Origin: Caballeronia concitans
GTDB lineage: Bacteria; Pseudomonadota; Gammaproteobacteria; Burkholderiales; Burkholderiaceae
Length of the DNA stretch: 64,000 nucleotides
Reading direction: 5' to 3'
Assembly: GCF_001544615.1 (NCBI RefSeq)
Contig: NZ_FCNV02000001.1
Location: forward strand, 434,001-498,000
Both the position numbers and the translations under genes were made by a program. Each line of letters begins with the position of its first letter. Position 1 is the first letter of the stretch. Below the pieces are notes generated by a model. It did no database searches. It was not told the origin of the DNA and saw only the letters and a list, made by a program, of their open reading frames with translations. This document shows positions 25,456 to 33,458 of the stretch, piece by piece.

Positions 25456-26934
25456 ATGCGCAACTTCTTGATGTCATTGTTGGTGGCGACCGCGCTTGCC
25501 GGCGCGAACGTCGGCACCGCTCTCGCCCAGGACGCGTCCGCTCCGGCCGCCGCCTCGGCACCCGCGACCGACGCCGCCTCGACGGCGAGCGCACCGGCCA
25601 GCGCCAACACGGCGATGGCTTCGTCGGCGGAAGCCGCATCGGCGGCCGCGGCTGCATCCGGCGCTTCGGACGCTGCGCCTGCCGCGCCGACCGAACCGTT
25701 CATGGTGGATTCATCGAAGATCAGTTCCGGCGACACCGCGTGGATGCTGACCTCCGTCGCACTCGTGCTGTTCATGACGATTCCCGGCCTCGCGCTCTTC
25801 TACGCCGGCATGGTCCGCAAGAAGAACGTGCTCGCCACCGCGATGCAGAGCTTCGCGATCTGCTGTCTCGTGACGATTCTCTGGACGGTGGTCGGCTACA
25901 GCATCGCGTTCACGCCGGGCGGTTCGTTCATCGGCGGCTTCTCGCGCGTGTTCCTGCACGGCCTGGCCTACATCAAGGGCGACAAGGCGACGACGCTGTC
26001 CGTCAGTCACCTCGCGTCGACCATTCCGGAGTCCGTGTATTTCGCGTTCCAGCTGACGTTCGCGATCATCACGCCGGCGCTCATCACCGGCGCGTTCGCC
26101 GATCGCATGAAGTTCTCCGCGATGCTCGTCTTCATGGCGCTGTGGTCGCTGATCGTCTACTCGCCGATCGCGCACATGGTCTGGGAACCGACCGGCTGGC
26201 TGGCATCGGCGGGCGTGCTCGACTTCGCGGGCGGCACCGTCGTGCACATCAACGCGGGTATCGCGGGCCTGATGTGCTGTATCGTCCTCGGCAAGCGCGT
26301 CGGCTATGGCCGCGAAGTGATGGCGCCGCACAACCTCGTGCTTTCGCTGATCGGCGCATCGATGCTGTGGGTGGGCTGGTTCGGCTTCAACGCGGGTTCG
26401 GCGGTCGCGGCTGACGGCCGTGCCGGCTTCGCGATGCTCACCACGCAGATCGCCACCGCGTTCGCCGCCTTCGGCTGGATGTTCGCGGAGTGGATCACGA
26501 AGGGCAAGCCGTCGGTGCTCGGCATCATTTCGGGCGCGGTCGCGGGTCTGGTGGCGGTGACGCCGGCGTCGGGCTTCGTCGGCGTGACGGGCGCGATCGT
26601 GATCGGCATCGTCGCGGGCGTGGTCTGCTTCTGGTCGGCGACCTGGCTCAAGCACAAGTTCAACTACGACGACTCGCTCGACGCGTTCGGCGTGCACGGC
26701 GTCGGCGGGATCATCGGCGCATTGCTGACCGGCGTGTTCGCGGTGAAGGACATCGGCGGTTTCGACGGCAGCCTGCTCGTTCAGGCGAAGGGCGTGCTCG
26801 TCACGCTGGTCTACTCGGGCGTCGTCAGCTTCATCCTGCTGAAGGTGATCGACATGGTCATGGGCCTGCGCGTCACCGAAGAACAGGAACGCGAAGGTCT
26901 CGACGTCACGCTGCATGGCGAACACGTCGAATAA
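25456..26934 (+). CDS. amtB: ammonium transporter
   Basis: The 492-aa protein has a cleavable signal (residues 1-24, ending TALAQ) and a long Ala/Ser/Pro-rich periplasmic segment to about residue 80 before eleven membrane helices. The conserved pore residues are visible: the DTAWMLTSVALVLFMTIPGLALFYAGMV start, the first pore histidine in DFAGGTVVHINAG and the second in DDSLDAFGVHGVGG. The 55-residue Ala-rich insert before the first helix is longer than in E. coli AmtB. It follows glnK by 30 bp. Confidence 0.95.
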   Translation: MRNFLMSLLVATALAGANVGTALAQDASAPAAASAPATDAASTASAPASANTAMASSAEAASAAAAASGASDAAPAAPTEPFMVDSSKISSGDTAWMLTSVALVLFMTIPGLALFYAGMVRKKNVLATAMQSFAICCLVTILWTVVGYSIAFTPGGSFIGGFSRVFLHGLAYIKGDKATTLSVSHLASTIPESVYFAFQLTFAIITPALITGAFADRMKFSAMLVFMALWSLIVYSPIAHMVWEPTGWLASAGVLDFAGGTVVHINAGIAGLMCCIVLGKRVGYGREVMAPHNLVLSLIGASMLWVGWFGFNAGSAVAADGRAGFAMLTTQIATAFAAFGWMFAEWITKGKPSVLGIISGAVAGLVAVTPASGFVGVTGAIVIGIVAGVVCFWSATWLKHKFNYDDSLDAFGVHGVGGIIGALLTGVFAVKDIGGFDGSLLVQAKGVLVTLVYSGVVSFILLKVIDMVMGLRVTEEQEREGLDVTLHGEHVE

Positions 26935-27238
26935 GGCGTTCAAAGCATTCGCCGCGACGGGCGCGCGGGCTTCGGCCCACGCCCGCGCGGCAGACAGAAC
27001 GAGCGCAGCGACTTGGCCCGCCTTCGATGGCGGGTTTTTTTTGCCCGCGCGATCTGCCGCATTTTCGTCGAGCGGCGCGTGGATTCGGATTGGCGGCCGG
27101 GCGGCGGGAAACCTTGGTAATTGGCGGCCCATCCCCAGTTAGGCAAAACAATTGCTCTACAATCTTTCGTCTATCTTGGCCGTTGCCCGCGCTTAACGCG
27201 CAAGGCCGGTCCCATGCAAAGCTGTTCGCGAGAAATCA
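26935..27238. other. intergenic region between amtB and gshA with terminator and possible promoter
   Basis: After the amtB terminator (27017-27042) the region is GC-rich until 27130. TACAAT at 27158-27163 could be a -10 element for gshA; the -35 position (27135-27140) reads CCAGTT and is poor. No gene is supported. Confidence 0.45.
27017..27042 (+). terminator. intrinsic terminator after amtB
   Basis: Stem CCCGCC (27017-27022) and GGCGGG (27029-27034), loop TTCGAT, then eight T. It lies 83 bp after the amtB stop. Confidence 0.9.
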
Positions 27239-28528
27239 ATGGTTCCGCATTTAGTTACGGCGTTGAATGGTCCTCTGCTCGATCTCGAGCGGAAAATCCT
27301 GGAAGCCACGCCTGCCATCGAGCGGTGGTTCCGTCTCGAATGGCAAGAGCACACGCCGCCGTTTTACTGTTCCGTCGATCTGCGCAACGCGGGTTTCAAG
27401 CTCGCGCCCGTCGATACGAATCTGTTCCCCGGCGGCTTCAACAACCTGCCGCAGGAAGTCCTGCCGCTCGCCGTGCAGGCGGCGATGGCGTCGATCGAAA
27501 AAATCTGCCCGGATGCCAAGAATCTGCTCGTGATTCCTGAGCGGCACACGCGCAACGCGTTCTATCTGGAAAACGTCGCGCGGCTCGCGGCCATCATGCG
27601 GCAAGCCGGGCTCAACGTCCGCTTCGGCACGCTCGATGAAAACATTCACGGCCCCGTGACCATTCCGCTCGCCGACGGGCAGAAGGTCGTGCTGGAGCCG
27701 CTCGAGCGCACGCCGCGCCGTCTCGGCCTGAAGAATTTCGATCCCTGCTCGATCCTGCTCAACAACGACCTTTCGGCGGGCATTCCGCCGGTGCTCGAGA
27801 ACCTGCACGAGCAATATCTGCTGCCGCCGCTGCATGCGGGCTGGGCGGTGCGGCGCAAGTCGACGCACTTCTCGTGCTACGACGACGTCGCGAAGAAGTT
27901 CGCGAAGATGGTCGAGATCGATCCGTGGATGGTGAATCCGTACTTCGCGCACGTGGAAGGCGTGGACTACGAAGCGCGCACGGGCGAAGAAGCCCTGGCC
28001 GACGCCATCGACGGCGTCATCAAGAAGATCGCGAAGAAGTATCGCGAGTACGGCATCAGCGAGAAGCCGTACGTCGTCATCAAGGCCGATGCCGGCACGT
28101 ACGGCAAGGGCGTGATGACCGTGCACGACGCGAGCGAAGTCGCCGCGCTCACCAAGCGCGAGCGCGTCAAGATGAACGACGCGAAGGAAGGGTTGCAAGT
28201 CCACGACGTGATCGTGCAGGAAGGCGTGCATACGTTCGAGCGCGTGGAAAATGCGGTCGCGGAGCCGGTCGTTTATATGATCGACCGGTACGTGGTCGGC
28301 GGGTTTTATCGCGTGCACGACTCGCGCGAGCGCGATCAGAACCTCAACGCGCCGGGCATGCACTTCGTGCCGCTCGGCTTCGAGCACACCGCGCTGCCCG
28401 ACACCCACGCAAAGCCCGGCGCGGCGCCGCCGAACCGCTTCTACATGTATGGCGTGGTAGCGCGGCTCGGGCTGCTCGCGGCATCGGTGGAACTGGAAAA
28501 GACGGACCCTGAAGCGATCCAGGTCTGA
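27239..28528 (+). CDS. gshA: glutamate--cysteine ligase (beta-proteobacterial GshA type)
   Basis: This enzyme catalyses the first step of glutathione synthesis. The 429-aa protein belongs to the GshA form first annotated in Acidithiobacillus ferrooxidans, distinct from the E. coli type: LFPGGFNNLP near residue 61, KSTHFSCYDDVAKKFAKM mid-protein and the ATP-grasp-like VVIKADAGTYGKGVM. It is followed by gshB 65 bp later. The ribosome site is weak (GAGAAA). Confidence 0.93.
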   Translation: MVPHLVTALNGPLLDLERKILEATPAIERWFRLEWQEHTPPFYCSVDLRNAGFKLAPVDTNLFPGGFNNLPQEVLPLAVQAAMASIEKICPDAKNLLVIPERHTRNAFYLENVARLAAIMRQAGLNVRFGTLDENIHGPVTIPLADGQKVVLEPLERTPRRLGLKNFDPCSILLNNDLSAGIPPVLENLHEQYLLPPLHAGWAVRRKSTHFSCYDDVAKKFAKMVEIDPWMVNPYFAHVEGVDYEARTGEEALADAIDGVIKKIAKKYREYGISEKPYVVIKADAGTYGKGVMTVHDASEVAALTKRERVKMNDAKEGLQVHDVIVQEGVHTFERVENAVAEPVVYMIDRYVVGGFYRVHDSRERDQNLNAPGMHFVPLGFEHTALPDTHAKPGAAPPNRFYMYGVVARLGLLAASVELEKTDPEAIQV

Positions 28529-28593
28529 GCGCATAATGCCGAGCCATCCGCGGTGCAAAGCCGCGGACTACGTCTCTACCCACGCGAAAACAC

Positions 28594-29550
28594 ATGGACA
28601 TCCTCTTTATCGCCGACCCGCTCGATCGCTTCAAGATCTACAAGGACACGACCTACGCGATGATGGCCGAAGCCGCGCGCCGCGGTCACGCGCTCTACGC
28701 CTGCGAGCCGCAGCATCTCGCGTGGACGGGCGGCGCGGTCGAGGCGAACGTTCGCCGCATCACGATCGTCGGCGATGAAGCGGACAGCGCCCGCTGGCCG
28801 TGGTTCCAGGCGGCAGGGCAGGAGAACCGCTCACTCGCGCAATTCGATGCGGTGCTGATGCGCAAGGACCCGCCGTTCGATCTCGAATACGTGAACGCGA
28901 CATGGCTGCTGGAAATGGCCGAGCGCGGCGGCGCGCGCGTGTTCAACAAGCCGCAGGCCATTCGCGACCACTCGGAAAAGCTGGCTATCGCGGAATGGCC
29001 GCAGTATGTCGCGCCGACGCTCGTCACGCGCGATTCCGCCCGTCTGCGCGCTTTCCACGCCGAACATGGCGATGTCATCCTGAAGCCGCTCGACGGCATG
29101 GGCGGCATGGGCGTGTTCCGCGTGAAGGCGGACGGCATGAATCTCGGCTCGATCATCGAGATGCTGAGCGAGGACGGCGCGCGCATGGTGATGGCGCAGA
29201 AGTTCATTCCGCAGATTTCGGAAGGCGACAAGCGCATCCTGCTGATCGGCGGCGAGCCGGTGCCGTATTCGCTCGCGCGCATTCCGCAAGGCGGCGAAGT
29301 GCGCGGCAACCTCGCGGCGGGCGGCCTCGGCCGTGCGCAGCCGCTGAGTGCGCGCGATCGCGAAATCGCGGAGACGCTCGGACCCGTGCTCAAGGCGCGC
29401 GGACTGCTGCTCGTCGGACTGGACGCCATCGGCGACTATCTCACCGAAGTCAACGTCACGAGCCCCACGTGCTTCCGCGAGATCATGGATCAAACGGGCT
29501 TCGACGTAGCCGGCATGTTCATCGACGCACTGGAGCGCGCCGCTGGCTGA
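28594..29550 (+). CDS. gshB: glutathione synthetase
   Basis: GshB joins glycine to gamma-glutamylcysteine. The 318-aa ATP-grasp protein begins MDILFIADPLDRFKIYKDTT and contains LMRKDPPFDLEY, the ATP loop VILKPLDGMGGMGVFRV and the metal-binding end DAIGDYLTEVNVTSPTCFREI. Family length is normal. It forms a gshA-gshB unit in front of PTS genes, an order conserved in Burkholderiaceae. Confidence 0.95.
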   Translation: MDILFIADPLDRFKIYKDTTYAMMAEAARRGHALYACEPQHLAWTGGAVEANVRRITIVGDEADSARWPWFQAAGQENRSLAQFDAVLMRKDPPFDLEYVNATWLLEMAERGGARVFNKPQAIRDHSEKLAIAEWPQYVAPTLVTRDSARLRAFHAEHGDVILKPLDGMGGMGVFRVKADGMNLGSIIEMLSEDGARMVMAQKFIPQISEGDKRILLIGGEPVPYSLARIPQGGEVRGNLAAGGLGRAQPLSARDREIAETLGPVLKARGLLLVGLDAIGDYLTEVNVTSPTCFREIMDQTGFDVAGMFIDALERAAG

Positions 29551-29609
29551 CCTCGCCGCCCCCGTCAGCCGACGCCTTTGGCGCGGTGCAAAACGCTCGC
29601 CGCCGGCAC

Positions 29610-29618
29610 TGTTACAAT
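29610..29618 (+). promoter_or_regulatory. possible extended -10 promoter upstream of the EIIA-Man gene
   Basis: TG at 29610-29611 followed by T and TACAAT (29613-29618) forms an extended -10 element; no good -35 is present. It would give a roughly 155-nt leader before the gene at 29780. Confidence 0.4.
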
Positions 29619-29779
29619 CAACTTCCCGGCGGCTTGCATCTGGGGCTGGATCACTTTCAGCAGAGGAAACGGGAGTTGATTTCCCGACCGCCCGGACGCA
29701 CATACGACTTGCACCACGCGACGCTCGCGCGCTTTCGAGCGATCTCTGACGTTTCGTCCACAGAGGCAGCAATCCTGAC

Positions 29780-30268
29780 ATGGCTGGCATTCTGATCATC
29801 GCGCACGCACCGCTCGCTACCGCGCTCCGCGAGTGCGTCGCGCATATTTACGGCGGCTTGCCCGCGCGCATCGGCGTCATCGACGTGATGCCCGACTGCG
29901 ATCCCGTGGAAGTCCGCGCATTTGCGCGCTCCGAAATCGATCGTCTGAAGGAAGACAACGGCGCGATCGTGCTGACGGACGTGTTCGGCGCAACGCCCGC
30001 GAATATCGCCGCGAGCCTGGCCGATACCGACGTGCGCATTCTGGCGGGCGTCAACCTGCCGATGCTCGTGCGCGCCGTCTGTTACCGCGCGACGCCGCTC
30101 GACACGCTCTCCGAAAAAATTCTGCAAGGCGGCTCGAAAGGCATTCAGGAACTGGATGCCTCCACGCCGCTCAATCCCTGCGCACTCGCGACGAAAGCGG
30201 CCGGCTCGCCGGATCCGGCCTCCTCCGCGAGCGCCGATCTGGCCGCCGTGAAAGCCGCCAGTCACTGA
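29780..30268 (+). CDS. manX: PTS EIIA component, mannose/fructose (EIIA-Man) family
   Basis: The 162-aa EIIA-Man-type protein accepts phosphate from HPr on His9 (GILIIAHAPLATAL). The LTDVFGATPANIA and VNLPMLVRAVCYR segments match the family. No EIIB, EIIC or EIID partners are nearby, so it is probably regulatory rather than a transport protein, like the EIIA of proteobacterial PTS phosphorelays. A 20-residue Ala/Ser tail is present. It heads a manX-ptsH-ptsI group. Confidence 0.88.
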   Translation: MAGILIIAHAPLATALRECVAHIYGGLPARIGVIDVMPDCDPVEVRAFARSEIDRLKEDNGAIVLTDVFGATPANIAASLADTDVRILAGVNLPMLVRAVCYRATPLDTLSEKILQGGSKGIQELDASTPLNPCALATKAAGSPDPASSASADLAAVKAASH

Positions 30269-30304
30269 CGCCGCTTCATTCATCCACTAGCGTTCCGGAG
30301 CATC

Positions 30305-30574
30305 ATGCTGCAACAAGAAACAACGATCGTGAACAAGCTGGGGCTCCATGCACGGGCGTCGGCCAAGCTCACGCAACTCGCGGGGAGTTTTCAGTGCGAA
30401 ATCTGGATGAGCCGCAATGGCCGCAGGATCAACGCGAAAAGCATCATGGGCGTGATGATGCTGGCGGCGGGCATCGGCAGCACGGTGACGATCGAAACCG
30501 AAGGCAGCGACGAAGCCGAAGCCATGCAATCCATCCTGGCCCTCATCGCCGACAAGTTCGGGGAAGGGCAGTAA
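30305..30574 (+). CDS. ptsH: phosphocarrier protein HPr
   Basis: The 89-aa HPr has active-site His15 in NKLGLHARASAKL and Ser46 in INAKSIMGVMMLA, the position phosphorylated by HPr kinase in many proteobacteria. It passes phosphate from EI to EIIA-Man. It lies 36 bp after manX and is followed by an intrinsic terminator, so HPr may be made in excess over EI. Confidence 0.95.
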   Translation: MLQQETTIVNKLGLHARASAKLTQLAGSFQCEIWMSRNGRRINAKSIMGVMMLAAGIGSTVTIETEGSDEAEAMQSILALIADKFGEGQ

Positions 30575-30600
30575 ATCCGTCATCCGCATGAATCACCGAG

Positions 30601-30625
30601 AGCCGCGCATCGACGCGGCTTTTTT
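30601..30625 (+). terminator. intrinsic terminator between ptsH and ptsI
   Basis: Stem AGCCGCG (30601-30607) and CGCGGCT (30614-30620), loop CATCGA, then TTTTT. It separates ptsH from ptsI. Confidence 0.85.
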
Positions 30626-30726
30626 GTGCCTTGCTTAAGCGTCGATCGCGTGATCGGTGAAAGGGTCCGTAACCGGCACGGTGCGCGCGCGTTGGTCCGT
30701 GCAGGGACTTTGGAATACTGAGAACT

Positions 30727-30776
30727 TATAATGGCCTGCGTGGCCAGGCGCCCCGCGCTTTCTGGGAGAAGCGCGG
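30727..30776 (+). promoter_or_regulatory. possible ptsI promoter -10 and leader hairpin
   Basis: TATAAT lies at 30727-30732 after the ptsH terminator; the -35 position is weak. Downstream, an 8-bp perfect hairpin (CCGCGCTT 30753-30760, AAGCGCGG 30769-30776) ends 15 nt before the GGAGGT ribosome site of ptsI. The hairpin may affect translation or stability of the message. Confidence 0.45.
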
Positions 30777-30802
30777 ATACATCACAACTAGAGGAGGTGC
30801 GC

Positions 30803-32563
30803 GTGTCTTTCACGCTGCATGGAATTCCCGTCTCACGAGGCATCGCCATCGGGCGAGCGTATCTCATTGCGCCGGCCGCGCTCGATGTCGCGCATTACCT
30901 GATCGAACCGGATCAGATCGATGCTGAAATCGAACGCTTCCGCGCGGCGCAGGCCGCGGTCGCCGCCGAACTCGAAGCGCTCCGCGAAGATCTCGCCGCC
31001 GACGCGCCCAGTGAAATGGGCGCCTTCATCAACGTCCACACGATGATCCTGAACGACGCCATGCTCGTGCAGGAAACCATCGACCTGATTCGCACGCGCC
31101 GCTACAACGTCGAGTGGGCGCTGACCGAGCAGCTCGAGATTCTCGGCGGCTATTTCGACGAAATCGAGGACGAATACCTGCGCGAGCGCAAGGCCGACGT
31201 CGAGCAGGTCGTCGAGCGTTTGCTCAAGGCGCTCGCGGGCGCGCCGACGGCCGCGTCGCTGGTCGTTCACACGGCCGCAAGCAACGGGCATAACGAGATG
31301 ATCGTCGTCGCGCACGACATCGCGCCCGCCGACATGCTCCAGTTCAAGACGCAGGCGTTCAAGGGCTTCGTCACCGATCTGGGCGGGCGGACGTCGCATA
31401 CGGCGATCGTCGCGCGCAGCCTCGGCATTCCCGCGTCGGTCGGCGTGCAGCAGGCGAGCGTGCTGATCCGCCAGAACGATCTGATCATCGTGGACGGCGA
31501 TCATGGCATCGTGATCGTCGATCCGGCCCCGATCGTCCTCGAAGAATATTCGTATCGGCAGAGCGAGAAGCTGCTCGAACAGCGCAAGCTGCAGCGCCTC
31601 AAGTTCTCGCCGACGCAGACGCTCTGCGGCACGAAGATCGAACTGTGCGCGAACATCGAGTTGCCGGACGACGCGCAAGTGGCCGTCGAAGCCGGAGCGA
31701 TGGGCGTCGGCCTGTTCCGCACCGAATTCCTCTTCATGAATCACAAGGACCGCCTGCCGGAAGAGGACGAGCAGTTCGAGGCGTACAAGCGCGCGGTCGA
31801 GCTGATGAACGGCAAGCCGGTGACCATCCGCACGATCGACGTCGGCGCGGACAAGCCGCTCGATTCGATGAGCGCCGGCGATGGCTACGAAACCGCGCCG
31901 AATCCGGCGCTGGGCTTGCGCGCAATCCGCTGGAGCCTGTCCGAGCCGCAGATGTTCATGACGCAGTTGCGCGCCATTTTGCGTGCGTCGGCGTTCGGGC
32001 CGACCAAAATTCTGATTCCGATGCTCGCGCACGCGCAGGAAATCGATCAGACGCTCGACCTGATTCGCGAGGCGAAGCGCCAGCTCGACGACGCGGGCAT
32101 CGCGTTCGACCGTCAGGTGCAGATCGGCGCGATGATCGAGATTCCGGCTGCCGCCATCGCCGTGCGATTGTTCCTGAGCCGGCTGGATTTTCTGTCGATC
32201 GGGACGAACGACCTGATTCAGTACACGCTCGCGATCGACCGCGCGGACAATTCCGTCGCGCATCTTTACGATCCGCTGCATCCGGCGGTGCTGAACCTGA
32301 TCGCGTACACGCTGCGCGAAGCGAAGCGCGCGGGCGTGCCGGTTTCGGTGTGCGGTGAAATGGCGGGCGATCCGTCTGTCACGCGCTTGCTGCTCGGCCT
32401 CGGGCTCACCGAATTCTCGATGCATCCGAGCCAGTTGCTTGTCGTGAAGCAGGAAATCCTGCGCTCGAATCTGAAAGCGCTCGAAAAGCCCGTGGCCGAT
32501 GTGCTCGCGGCCTACGAGCCGAACGACTTGCAGGCGGCGCTCGTCCGGCTGCAGAAGGCCTGA
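30803..32563 (+). CDS. ptsI: phosphoenolpyruvate--protein phosphotransferase (Enzyme I)
   Basis: EI takes phosphate from phosphoenolpyruvate and gives it to HPr. The 586-aa protein starts at GTG 30803 behind a near-perfect GGAGGT (30793-30798). The active-site histidine is His199 in GGRTSHTAIVARSLGIP. The PEP-binding barrel carries GVGLFRTEFLFMNH and the ends IGTNDLIQYTLAIDR and VSVCGEMAGDP. Its last base is separated from the convergent moeB stop by only 1 bp. A second EI copy exists inside the PTS fusion at 57193-59781. Confidence 0.95.
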   Translation: MSFTLHGIPVSRGIAIGRAYLIAPAALDVAHYLIEPDQIDAEIERFRAAQAAVAAELEALREDLAADAPSEMGAFINVHTMILNDAMLVQETIDLIRTRRYNVEWALTEQLEILGGYFDEIEDEYLRERKADVEQVVERLLKALAGAPTAASLVVHTAASNGHNEMIVVAHDIAPADMLQFKTQAFKGFVTDLGGRTSHTAIVARSLGIPASVGVQQASVLIRQNDLIIVDGDHGIVIVDPAPIVLEEYSYRQSEKLLEQRKLQRLKFSPTQTLCGTKIELCANIELPDDAQVAVEAGAMGVGLFRTEFLFMNHKDRLPEEDEQFEAYKRAVELMNGKPVTIRTIDVGADKPLDSMSAGDGYETAPNPALGLRAIRWSLSEPQMFMTQLRAILRASAFGPTKILIPMLAHAQEIDQTLDLIREAKRQLDDAGIAFDRQVQIGAMIEIPAAAIAVRLFLSRLDFLSIGTNDLIQYTLAIDRADNSVAHLYDPLHPAVLNLIAYTLREAKRAGVPVSVCGEMAGDPSVTRLLLGLGLTEFSMHPSQLLVVKQEILRSNLKALEKPVADVLAAYEPNDLQAALVRLQKA

Positions 32564-32564
32564 T

Positions 32565-33323
32565 CTATCGTGGGTGACGCGCGCCGCAGACTGGGCAATC
32601 CGGCTGCCGCGCGATCTTCATCGTGTTCCATTCCATGCGCAGCGAGTCGAGCATCATGAGCCGGCCCGCGAGCGTCTCGCCGAATCCGCCGATCACGCGC
32701 AGCGCTTCCGCCGCCTGCATCGCGCCGATGATGCCGACGGTCGGCGCAAACACGCCCATCGTCGAACACGCGACTTCCTCGAACGCCTGATCCGGCGGAA
32801 ACACGCACGCATAGCACGGCGACGCGGGCGACCGAAAGTCGAACGTGCTGATCTGGCCGTCGAAGCGCAGCGCCGCGCCCGAGACGAGCGGCACGCCATG
32901 CGCGACGCACGCCGCGTTGATCGCGTGGCGCGTCGCGAAGTTGTCGCTGCAATCGAGCACGACGCTCGCGCGCGGCACGTTCGCATCGAGCCAGGCGGCG
33001 TCGGCGCGCGCGTTGATCGCGGCGATCTCGATATCCGGATTCAGCGCGTTGAGCGTCTGCCGCGCCGATTCGACCTTCGCCTGCCCGACCGATCGCGTCG
33101 CGTGCACGATCTGCCGCTGCAGATTCGTGAGATCGACGGTATCGGCATCGACGAGCGTGAGCTTTCCGACGCCCGCCGCCGCGAGATACATGGCCGCCGG
33201 CGCGCCCAGCCCGCCCGCGCCGACGATGATCGCGTGCGCATCGAGAAAGCGCTGCTGCGCTTCGATGCCGATTTCATCGACGAGAATGTGGCGGGAATAG
33301 CGAAGGAGTTGGTCGTCGTTCAT
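32565..33323 (-). CDS. moeB: MoeB/ThiF/HesA-family adenylyltransferase
   Basis: This enzyme adenylates the C-terminal Gly-Gly of a sulfur carrier such as MoaD or ThiS. The 252-aa protein has the ATP site GAGGLGAPAAMYLAAAG and VDADTVDLTNLQRQI, four zinc cysteines (CYAC and CPVC) and the crossover cysteine region VACSTMGVFAPTVG. There is no rhodanese domain. It is last in a minus-strand gpmA-ctpA-moeB series, a conserved order in this group. Confidence 0.9.
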   Translation of the reverse strand: MNDDQLLRYSRHILVDEIGIEAQQRFLDAHAIIVGAGGLGAPAAMYLAAAGVGKLTLVDADTVDLTNLQRQIVHATRSVGQAKVESARQTLNALNPDIEIAAINARADAAWLDANVPRASVVLDCSDNFATRHAINAACVAHGVPLVSGAALRFDGQISTFDFRSPASPCYACVFPPDQAFEEVACSTMGVFAPTVGIIGAMQAAEALRVIGGFGETLAGRLMMLDSLRMEWNTMKIARQPDCPVCGARHPR

Positions 33324-33458
33324 CGAGCTTGCGCGGGAATGCGCCGATGTGGCTTCGAAGGGAACGCCGGAAAGACGGCGCGCTTGAACACGACATTCTA
33401 AGCGCGCGAAGCGGGGATGCGGCTTCGCGGCGCGATGCCGCGAAGCCGTGCTGCGGAG

